A DNA stretch of 64,000 nt from NCBI GenBank assembly GCA_963691655.1, contig OY829326.1, positions 86,297,235-86,361,234 of the forward strand, read 5' to 3'. The notes under the pieces were generated by a model that was given only the letters and a program-made list of their open reading frames with translations, searched no databases and was not told where the DNA came from. The DNA comes from Toxonevra muliebris (lineage: Eukaryota > Arthropoda > Insecta > Diptera > Pallopteridae). Positions 55,979 to 64,000 of the stretch are shown here, piece by piece; within the stretch, counting starts at the first letter, position 1, and each line of letters starts with the position of its first letter. The position numbers were made by a program, and so were the translations under genes.

Positions 55979-56359
55979 GCACTTGCTTCTAGTTATATAT
56001 AACTAGCATCGATAATTGTATGGGAAAACAACAACAAAGCGGCAAAGATAACATGTATAATTATAGCTGTTATGTATACTTAACAAGTTGTTCAACTACA
56101 TCAAATGTGCTATGAACTGCTAATATCGAAACAAGAAGCATGACAGTTTGGCAAAAAACAGAAAACAAAATATTTGAAATGTCTGCCGGTGAAAATAAGT
56201 TAAAATCATCGTTAAATATTCTTATAAAGAGTAAAAACTAAAAACAATGCCTGCAATCGATCGCAATAACTGAGATCTAAAAAATTTTTCAGCTCTAGCT
56301 GCTGAGCAGTTTCATTGTGCATAACATTATAACGAAAAAGAGACTTAACAACTTGGTCG
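55979..56359. mobile_element. About 380-bp insert in LINE C with 9-bp duplication
   Basis: TTTTATTCG occurs at 55970-55978 and 56360-56368 directly flanking a segment that interrupts LINE C coding sequence. The segment starts with a CTAGTTATATATAACTAG palindrome (about 55991-56008). No inverted termini or coding sense; type unknown. Confidence 0.55.
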
Positions 56360-57210
56360 TTTTATTCGCACATATTAAACTGAGTGGCGAATAAAACACA
56401 GCTTATGTCAGTCAATTCTCTTGTTTCTAATATATCCTTTTGTTGCTTTAATATTTCTAAACTATTGCGTACACCTACCTGATAGTCGTTTGTGTTGTTG
56501 CTATTCCACTTAAGTTTTGGCAGTAGATTTGAAATATTTGAGTGATTCGGGGTTAGCGTGTTTATGGATAATACAATTGGCAAGTGATCAGACCATATTT
56601 CATCTCCTACTTCAAATTTTTCTATATTAGTTAATAACTCTTGTAATGTCGTTGACGTATTCGCCCACTCCACTAACAAAGTTGAAATCGACATTTAAGT
56701 CACCTCTTGCCATTCCATTTGTAATCACTAATCCATAGTCGTTACAGAATTCTATAAATTCCCTACCCTTTGAGTTAACTATAAGATCTTTAGACTTTCT
56801 CTCTTCCGCGCCAGCTAAAAAACTCTCTTGATAAATATTGTCTACCTGATTGTGCATTGACCCTATTCTGATATTGAAGTCACCAATTACCATAAGGTTT
56901 AAATGTTAACTTCTTTAAAATGTGCTTGCAGCCCCTCAAAGTTTTCTCTCCATGTAACTCCTCTCATGTACAATGGAATAACTGTAAAATGCAGCGAATC
57001 CATTGATATTTTTATTATGTCATATTCTTCTACGTTTTGAAATACATATCAAAAATTTGGATTGAACAGTTTTCTATTTACCCCTTACAAACATCCACCA
57101 ATCGCTCTACCATATGCATTGATTTTGATTGCCGATTTCCAGTGCAGATCAAAACCCCCAAAATACTTTCTAAAATTTTCCAATCTATCGTGGCAAGCAT
57201 GAATTTCTAG
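56360..57210 (-). pseudogene. LINE C endonuclease
   Basis: From 57210: CHDRLENFRKYFGGFDLHW, YGRAIGGCL, then MVIGDFNIRIGSMHNQVDN (GDFN motif), SKDLIVNSKGREFIEFCNDY and GLVITNGMARGDLN. After a frame change comes VGDEIWSDHLPIVLSIN (SDH motif). It is an AP-type endonuclease with stops in the first third. The Foldback-like element begins just upstream at 57211. Confidence 0.8.
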
Positions 57211-57275
57211 CAGACTAGGGATTTAGTGAATAAATTTCGTTCTTCACTACTTTTAGTACCAATGGGAGTAAGGCT

Positions 57276-57617
57276 CCATTACCACTGAACGTTTAGTGGT
57301 AGTGGGTATGAAATTTTACTACCACTAAACTTTTAGTGGTAGTTGAAATAAAAATCAACTACCAGTAAACCTTTAGTGGAAATGGAAATAAAAATTAACT
57401 ATGACTAAACCTTTAGTGGTAGTGGAAATAAAAATCAACTACCACTAAACTTTTAGTGGTAGTGGAAATAAAAATCAACTACCACTAAACCTTTAGTGGT
57501 AGTTGAAATAAAAATCAACCACCACTAAACTTTTTGGAAATAAAAATTAACTACCACTAAACCTTTAGTGGTAGTGGAAATAAAAATCAACTACCACTAA
57601 ACCTTTAGTGGTAGTTG
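57276..57617 (+). repeat. Left arm: 40-bp tandem units, each a hairpin
   Basis: Seven to eight units with the consensus core ACTACCACTAAA-cc-TTTAGTGGTAGT followed by GGAAATAAAAATCA. Unit starts are spaced 40 bp (one is 8 bp shorter). Each unit is itself an inverted repeat of about 12-bp arms. Confidence 0.85.
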
Positions 57618-57734
57618 AAGTTTGAAGTTGATGCAAGTGCATCATAATTAATCAAAAAGTCGATTTTGAAAATTTGTTTTGTTATGGCTTTTTGGATTTT
57701 AGATGACGATATGTACTGCTAACTGTTGTTTTTT

Positions 57735-58545
57735 CCAATATAGAAGTCGTAATAATCAGGAAACATACACGTAAATTATCGAAGGCATATATACTTTCCG
57801 ATAGTCAGGCAGCCCTTCTAGCCATCAACTCACCAACAACTAACTCTGAGATCATAAAACAATGTAAAGACGAGTTGAACTCACTGGCGTGTATAATGCG
57901 GATCGGCCTCGACTGGGTACCTGGGCACAGGCACATAGAAGAAAACTAGGAAGCGGACGCATTAGCAAGGAGAGGTGCTTCCCACAGCGAATCCGAGACG
58001 GTAGCTATGGGTTGTCCGCTCAGCGCTCTTTAGAGAGAACTCTATTTGCATTTCCAAAATCAGGCAGAGACCAGATGGAATAATACTGGCTCCTGCAAAA
58101 TAACCAAACAAACTTGGCCCAGATACGACAAATCAAGAACCGACGAGTTGTTGATAAGGCCAAGGGCTCACATCTTCAGAATTACTTCAACCGTAACATT
58201 GGCCGATGGGGGACCACGCCGAGAAAATGGGATGGCCCTATAACGACAGATGCCGTAACTGTAACCAGGATGGTTCCAAAGAAACTGTTTTCCATTACCT
58301 ATGTGAGTGCCCAAGTTTAGGGGCACTGAGACACAGAACGATGGGAAAGTTCGTAATGAACAGCCTAAGCGAGGTTGCAAAAATAAAAATAGAGGACATC
58401 AACAGGTTTATCAACAAATCAAGATGGTTTGAATAAACCACAGATCAGTGGTTCTAATAGTGGTGTACCAAAATGGCGCCTAGGGGCTAATTGAGTCTGT
58501 GTTTTTGTCATCCAGGCGGCACCTCAACCAACCAACCAACCATGC
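57735..58545 (+). pseudogene. LINE D 3' end: RNase H and zinc-knuckle C-terminus
   Basis: The plus strand reads AYILSDSQAALLAINSP (RNase H Asp), LDWVPGHRHIEEN, then TAG, EADALARRGAS, and after frame changes CRNCNQDGSKETVFHYLCEC with PSLGALRHRTMGKFV ... NKSRWFE and a stop at 58434-58436. The 3' UTR ends in (AACC)n near 58525-58545. It is a 5'-truncated copy of an RNase H-bearing LINE (I/R1 group) within the Foldback-like element. Confidence 0.8.
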
Positions 58546-60244
58546 CAATTACAGTCTATAAGGTCCTTGTTCATGGCACCGACATAGTCGAGCACTTCAG
58601 TTTGCCAATTAGAGCCCTATCCTGAGGAAGCCTTAGAACCGCCCCTCAAAGGCATAAGAAAATGTTGATTAAATTTTAGAAGAAAAACTTCCCCTGAAGC
58701 ATCAAATCGTGATCTGATGGTTTCTCTTCTCATGTTATCAGAGCAAATTACAAAGATAAAAATACAAGATTACTTTTTAGATGAAATTTTGTCTAGAGAG
58801 CAGTATCAAGTAAATGAATATCGAAATGATAGCGACTAAGCGAAAAAATGTCTTGCACTTTCTTAATAGCAATTGGGGTCGCCGAGCTCGAATCTAAAGA
58901 CCATTTTGCTCCACCACTTCAGGTTCTTGATATAACGGTACATGAAATCATGAAAGTGGCTTTATTAAGACTGTACTAGACATTTTTAATTTAAGTTTTA
59001 TCGTTTTTGGTGTCTATAGAAAAGTGGTTTAAAAGAAAAAGAAGCACATTTTTTGTAAACACAAGAATCCTCCATCTAAGTTCCATACTCCGAAGTTTTT
59101 TAAGTACTTTGGGAGTTTTTAAGGATAGGAAAACTGCTTTATAAATTAACATGTTCTGTTTCATTCTTATGAAGCTTCTCTTTTTGACATTTTAGCAATT
59201 TTCTTAAGTAGGGGTGGCAGCACACCTATTTTTTCCTCATTGAACAAGGAAGTTCTTATAGATCTACACACCATATTCCGTCATTATGCAACAGATATTT
59301 AAAAAGTTATTGCAATTTGAGTGTTTGAATTATATGGGAGGTGGGCGTGGTAGTAATCCAATTAGTACCATTTTTGGCATACGACTTTGCTTTAATTAGA
59401 CTATCCCGACTATTAAATGTTATTAATATTAAACAACGTTTATCTATACTCTTTGTCTGTTCATTCAAGGAAACGAAGCATAATTGCGTCGTATGTCAGT
59501 ATACATTAGTAATGGGGTTTCGGTACGATCGTAAGTTTTTCAGTACACTTTGAGGTTCGGAAATACGTCTGTACATAAGTAAGATTTTCAGTATCGTACA
59601 ATAAATTCTTTTTATGTGATATCATTTCAAAGAAACATAAAACTGCTACTTTTCTTATATTGTTATCGATTACACAGTGCAACACGGAAAATTTACAAGG
59701 GCTTAGGGCTATATAGTTGTTGGCAGTAAAAAATTTCACACATACAAGACTAAAAAGCAGAAAATAATAATTTAAATAGAAAAACATTTTTAATATACCA
59801 CGTTTTTAAAACGGTCTAAAAAGTACAAAATAATTTCTCCTTGCCCCATACATATTTATAACACAATGCAAATTCATAAACACATACAGATTGTCTTGAA
59901 AATATGTAATTGTGAATTTTAGTAGGTCTGAAAATGTTTGCATTATTTAAAACAAAAAACATGGTCGTTCATAGACCAATGTGATCAACTCCATTTTCTA
60001 TTTGTTCCATGTATTTGTACTAAACCACTTGATTAATACATAACTCTGTATATAACAGAAAAATAATCATTGTATAACACCGCAATATGGAAAAATAATT
60101 TATGGGAAATGAAAAAATATATTTTTTTCATTGAAATTGAACTTTCTACAAAGTATTTAGTACACAGAAAGAGGTTAATATATTCATTCTTTCAAACATT
60201 TATACATTCTTTTACGATGCATTTCAATTTGACCTTCAATTAAA
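58546..60244. other. Interior of the Foldback-like element
   Basis: No gene recognised. 59784-59970 matches the left end of the 36213-37214 insert (TATACCACGTTTTTAAAACG). The rest is unassigned. Confidence 0.45.
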
Positions 60245-60535
60245 CTCTCTATACTTACCACCAAATGGTTAGTGGTAGTGGGGTTTAATTTCCACTAGTT
60301 TAGTGGTAGTTGGTTTCGATTTCCACTACCACTAACGTTTAGTGATAGTGAGAGTTTATTTCCACTACCACTAAAGGTTTAGTGACAGTTAATTTTTATT
60401 TCACCTATCACTAAAGATTTAGTGGTAGTTAATTTTTATTTCCACTACCACTAAAGGTTTAGTGGTAGTTAATTTTTATTTCCACTACCACTAAAGATTT
60501 TGTGGTAGTGAAAACTATAGTGCAGTCAAAATTTA
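60245..60535 (-). repeat. Right arm: inverted array of the same 40-bp units
   Basis: Reads as the reverse complement of the left arm, about six units with more divergence on the inner side (GGTTTCGATTTCC, GAGTTTATTTCC variants). The outermost units are closest to the left-arm consensus. Confidence 0.85.
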
Positions 60536-60555
60536 GTGACTAAATCCCCAGTCTG

Positions 60556-61370
60556 GTTTTTAGTAACACAAAGACGTCAAAAGATTTTATATAATCAAAA
60601 AATTCCGTATAAAGTAGTTTGTTTTCTAGGCCATGTACATGATATGTTATATGATAATATTCTAAGAAGTTTACATTGTTTTTTTTTAATTTTTTTTCAC
60701 TACATTTTCTCTTTAAATTGTTCTCCTCGACAGTAAATCTTACATTTTTGGTACAATTTTCGTTAACATTAGTTTCTTTTTTAGTTTTTTGAATTTGCTT
60801 TTTCTAATACTTCATTATATTTTATATTAATCTTTTTAAAATCATTTCCATATAATTCTTCTAAGATTGTCTAACCTTTTTGTTGTCCGCAAACCAATTC
60901 TTTTTCCTTACTCCATTTCAGCCATTTACCAGCAACTCTCAATCTGTCATCCCGTACCCCAACCTGATGTCGTCGGCTAATCGAAATTATGTCTCTTTTC
61001 AACTGCAACATAACACTTTTGTCCTGTCTCTTCTCCATGTTTAAATCTCGTTCTATGTATATTGTTGTACCAGTAAGCTTGTTTGAATTTCTGAGAACTT
61101 CTTCCACACTTTGTTCAGAGTCAAATTCAACCAGTGCTGTCATCCTTTCATTTCTCTCCAGCAGTTTCTTTGTTGATTTAATGATGGTAGTATTTGTTTC
61201 AATGTTTCCTTACTAACTGATGGGACGTCAATAAATTTATCAATTTATTTATCTTGCCACGAGTCGCATCAATTCTGCATGATCTTTTTCTTCTAATTTC
61301 TTTACTTGTTTTTTCAGTACTCTGTTATATTTTGATTGTATTCACTTCTTAGCCTCCGCAACTTAGTGAT
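60556..61370 (-). pseudogene. LINE C ORF1
   Basis: The frame 61143-60871 reads LVEFDSEQSVEEVLRNSNKL, TGTTIYIERDLNMEKRQDKS and GVRDDRLRVAGKWLKWSKEK, matching the LKGT.I.I..DL...ER pattern of ORF1/gag-like proteins that precede this RT type. Upstream, to about 61360, a Lys/Glu-rich coiled-coil stretch (LKKQVKKLEEKDHAELMRL) appears in a broken frame. It continues towards the endonuclease across the Foldback-like element. Confidence 0.65.
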
Positions 61371-61955
61371 GCGTCGTATTGAATGCATCTGAATTCGCTC
61401 AATGCCACGTTACGCATCGCGATGCGCATTCTTCCGTCGTAATTAATGAATTTTATATAGCCAATATGAATTTACTGAAAAAATATGTTTTCTATAGGAA
61501 ATTTTCCGAGAAATACGATGGTATTTTTTTTAATTTTTTATTCCATCTCGAAGGAATAGTAAACTGAATTTCAATTATTCAATTGTTAATAACAAATACT
61601 TTTCTGAAACAATTTTTACAATTATTAATACCTTTAAAATGGTTGTTCACTTTACTCGATGTGACGAACACAAGTGGAGTTATCGCAATTTGAAAAGGCT
61701 ATAATCGGCGAATCACGTAAACTTTACCCCTCTATATTTTCGAAAATAGTGATAGAAAAAAAAAGTGGCGGACTACAAGTTAGCGCTTATTTTGTATAGG
61801 AAATGCGTAAAAAAAAATTGAAGCAAATCAAAAATGCTGATTAATAAAAGTGTTCGATTTGTAAAAGAATGCCTCATATGTAAAAACTCAACTAATTTTT
61901 TTCACTTTTTACCTTTTATTTTATTTTTTTTTCTTTTATTTTTCAGAGCACTTAC
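61371..61955. other. Spacer
   Basis: AT-rich, with no gene recognised. Confidence 0.3.
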
Positions 61956-62078
61956 TCCCCGTCTCCACGAGCAATAATTGATTGCAAGAAATTAAAAACA
62001 ACATTTTTGTATTTTATACGGGAAACAACAACAAATTTTATAATTTCATAAATGGATTATTGCTCGTGGAGACGAGGG
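61956..62078. repeat. Short foldback/MITE
   Basis: CGTCTCCACGAGCAATAAT (61960-61978) is exactly inverted at 62056-62074, leaving a 77-bp AT-rich centre. Flanks extend the match loosely (CTCCC.. and ..GAGGGA). Confidence 0.7.
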
Positions 62079-62150
62079 ATTATCTTTGACTACCACTTCG
62101 AATAGTGTTACCATTTTAATGTGAAAATTGAAGGAAAATCGAAAAAGTTT

Positions 62151-62346
62151 TCAAAACTTTGTTGCATATCCATTATTAGCGTTCACTGTTGCACGTCTAC
62201 GTGGCATTGGGTCTATTAAATATTTCGTCTGAACGATTCGAACTCGCTTCCATTGCTTTTGAACATCCTCATACAGATCCTCCAGTTTCTTAAACGTATT
62301 CGTGCTAATCTTTCGCTTCACGAGCATCCAATGACTTTCAATTTGT
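62151..62346 (-). pseudogene. Tc1-type transposase C-terminal fragment
   Basis: The minus strand reads QIESHWMLVKRKISTNTF, LEDLYEDVQKQWKRVRIV and YLIDPMPRRRATVNANNG, then a stop at 62151. IE..W..LK..., ...W..I....L..SM.RR..AV...G is the C-terminal pattern of Tc1 transposases, with the Glu of the catalytic triad in QIE. Nothing upstream of it remains. Confidence 0.7.
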
Positions 62347-62559
62347 GAGCAAATTATCGATTTTTCAATATTTCAATTATCTTTCCATTTTTATATGAAT
62401 TGTACTAAATCCATATTTTTGAAAAAAAGGAAACTGAAAAATCTCAATCATATAAAAAATATAGTCATTAAGTATTTATTTTAGTTGTAAAGAGTTTTTT
62501 ATCAACATCTTGTATTCCTTTTGTGTGTACATATGTAACATATGTAGGAGACTATGAAA
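62347..62559. other. Spacer
   Basis: No gene recognised. Confidence 0.25.
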
Positions 62560-62975
62560 ATGAATCTAGATATTAATTTTAATGAACAAATGCAGTCATC
62601 ACAACAACAATGTATATAGAGACGGGCAAATCAGAAGGCCGTTCCGGAATCCGCCACAATTCCTCATCAGTGATCTTAGTGATAGTTCTTAATCTTTCAA
62701 TATCCTATATAAGCTACTAATATTTGAAATCATAACCCAGAATTACAGATTTGATTCTAAATATCTTCACTGAATAGAGATATTGAAAGAAACTACCACT
62801 ACTGTTCTATTTACTTATGTTGTTGTTTTTTCTCCATTGTAAGATCACTGATGAGGAATTGTGGCGGATTCCGAAACGGCAGTCTGATTTGCCCGTCTCT
62901 ATATACATTGTTGTTGTGATGACTACATTTGTTCATTAATCTGTTAATATATAACTTCAAATAAATATATTTTAG
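62560..62975. mobile_element. Foldback element, copy 2, long inverted arms
   Basis: The left arm (about 62583-62678) and right arm (about 62843-62940) are inverted over roughly 90 bp: AACAAATGYAGTCATCACAA, GTATATAGAGACGGGCAAAT and GGAATCCGCCACAATTCC, with few mismatches. The outer edges (GACTATGAAAATGAATCTAG left, ATAACTTCAAATAA right) match the two edges of copy 1 at 9037-9395. Non-coding. Confidence 0.75.
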
Positions 62976-63540
62976 TTGTAGGACAGGAACAAAAACAAGT
63001 CAAAAGTACTTGTTTCTGTCGCAGATGTACTGAATTCTGGTTCTATTACTCTTGGTGCTAGAACCTCAGAATTCTGTTTCTATTTCGGTCGCAAATGTAC
63101 TGAGTTCTGTTTCTGTTCCCATTTCTGTTCTTTGCGACAACCTGGCTATAGTCGAAAGTAAAATAAATTTGAAATATGAAAAATCCTCGAAATCTAAATA
63201 AGTAATTATATTTAATAATTTTAAACATAGTTAATTTTTAACCAAAAGTGACATCTAAACTATATTTAAATATTTATTTCGTATAATAAATTTTCAAAAG
63301 TCAACTTAAAATTAGACAAGGTACATTAAATATTGCAAAAAGTAATCGTTATTTTTTTCAATCAAAAACTCGAAAATTTTCTGTTAACATGTAATTTTAT
63401 TTTAATTTATAGTATAAAGAAAAGGGGGAAAACTCAATTTTAGTTTTTCAAGCTTTGGTGTTAGAATAATCGAATTTTGTGGTTAATGGCCACAATCTAC
63501 TTTTGCACAGTTCTACAGGATAATGATTGGTGGCTTAAAG
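62976..63540. other. Spacer
   Basis: No gene. Two imperfect direct copies of TGTACTGARTTCTG-type sequence lie at about 63027 and 63097. Confidence 0.3.
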
Positions 63541-63559
63541 ATACTTTTTATTGAAATCT

Positions 63560-64000
63560 TTGATTGTGATTTATTGTTTGCAATATATTCGCCGTTTTGT
63601 TTTTAAAATTGCCCAGTATCGCTCAATCGGCCAGAGCTCTGGGAAATTTAGGGGCTCAATGTCTTTTGCAACAAAATTGATGTGTTTTTCTTGGGTATCA
63701 ATCAGTGACGGCAGCGGAGTAGTAACAAATCGGCCCAAAAAGTTGTTGGAGTTCCTCTTTTAAGAACGGAGTGGAACGTTTGCCACACTGGCAAATTGCT
63801 TGCAATACCATAACTTTTTTGTTTTGGATACTTTTCTTTTTAAATTATCTTAAAATGTTGTGGAACTTTGGATCTATCCTTTGCAGAATAATATTGTTTC
63901 CGTGGCAATATCGAAAAATCCATTTTGATATACATTTAATCATCCATGACTACGGACGCATTTTTGTTTCTTAACAGGTGCTTGGAGCTTAATATTTTGC
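63560..64000 (-). pseudogene. DD37E transposase fragment, third copy (runs off window)
   Basis: The minus strand reads ASVVMDD then TAA in place of a codon, MYIKMDFSILPRKQYYSAKD, SKVPQHFKII, FWADLLLL and, after frame changes, FPELWPIERYWAILK. These are the first Asp, second Asp and Glu regions of the DD37E transposase at 26955-27893. Stops and shifts make it inactive. The N-terminus is beyond 64000. Confidence 0.75.

Larger units (their letters stand above)
54250..57210 (-). mobile_element. LINE C, RT and endonuclease half
   Basis: Non-LTR element on the minus strand; its ORF1 side lies at 60556 to about 61370, after the Foldback-like element. The domain order downwards from 57210 is endonuclease, linker, RT, C-terminal region. 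A separate insertion occupies 55979-56359. Clade uncertain; the LYLNDL..ALGGG and KSEIMVFRKDGKLSKF style of RT is a distinct arthropod group (possibly Nimb/I-superfamily). Confidence 0.8.
57211..60555. mobile_element. Foldback-like element with palindromic tandem-array arms
   Basis: Inverted ends CAGACTAGGGATTTAGT (57211) and CAGACTGGGGATTTAGT (inverted from 60555) are flanked by the imperfect 8-mers atttctag and gtttttag, suggesting hAT-like insertion. The arms are tandem arrays (about 407 and 311 bp) of a 40-bp unit. It sits inside LINE C between ORF1 and endonuclease, and carries a LINE D fragment and a piece of the TATACCACG-type repeat. No transposase is seen, so it is non-autonomous. 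Confidence 0.75.

Noticed and set aside
58114..58380. Overlapping frames on both strands
   Set aside because: They overlap the LINE D C-terminal region, whose zinc-knuckle motif fixes the true frame.
1..64000. CRISPR array, operon or bacterial defence system
   Set aside because: No regularly spaced identical repeats with unique spacers; introns and transposon types show a fly nuclear genome.

Overview
The window reads as a piece of a large, repeat-rich genome of a higher fly (Brachycera; possibly a tephritid or calyptrate, the sequence alone does not say which). The grounds are AT-rich DNA, introns of 55-60 bp with GTAAGT-type donors, an animal-type mitochondrial poly(A) polymerase, a tetraspanin very close to what I recall of Drosophila Tsp2A, and transposon families typical of Diptera (mariner, DD37E, Penelope, BEL, gypsy, LINEs with RNase H). 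Only two host genes are supported: the first two exons of MTPAP (+, 20973-21971) and the single-exon coding region of Tsp2A (-, 46649-47377). As I recall, their Drosophila orthologues are near neighbours on the X (CG11418 and CG11415), so this looks like conserved synteny. No further MTPAP exon was recognised to the right edge, so Tsp2A may sit antisense inside a MTPAP intron of more than 42 kb.

Left part (1-20 kb): a HARBI1-like transposase fragment at the edge (-); a repeated module (1047-5232) broken by about 2.1 kb holding two MITEs and a hairpin; a complete but dead mariner (5426-6669); a decayed BEL/Pao retrotransposon (-, about 8.18-12.87 kb) with a foldback element in it; a LINE with RNase H (-, 14.46 to about 18.9 kb); and hAT debris.

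Middle (20-48 kb): MTPAP exons; AT-rich DNA with two MITEs; a DD37E element (26740-28023); Penelope pieces in opposite orientations around a ZBED-type hAT transposase (-); a Ty3/gypsy element (+, about 32.83-35.79 kb, resuming at 40589) split by a 4.8-kb foldback DNA element (35800-40588) with an 8-bp target duplication; a truncated LINE in a small repeat whose empty site is also present; a MITE with perfect 32-bp inverted ends; more DD37E and LINE fragments; then Tsp2A with a GATA-motif cluster about 0.95 kb upstream.

Right part (48-64 kb): a LINE with a nearly intact 489-codon reverse transcriptase (-, 48.69-51.5 kb), a related fragment, and an older LINE (-, 54.25 to about 61.37 kb). The older LINE is interrupted by a Foldback-like element (57211-60555) whose inverted arms are tandem arrays of a 40-bp self-complementary unit, and which itself carries another LINE 3' end. 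A second copy of the BEL-borne foldback, a Tc1-type fragment and a DD37E fragment close the window. Almost all transposon genes are broken by stops, frameshifts, deletions or lost catalytic residues. The nested insertions give a readable relative order of transposition events. I saw no convincing new protein-coding system. The most unusual structures are the palindromic-array foldback, the 4.8-kb foldback inside gypsy, and a hammerhead-like motif after the Penelope endonuclease.
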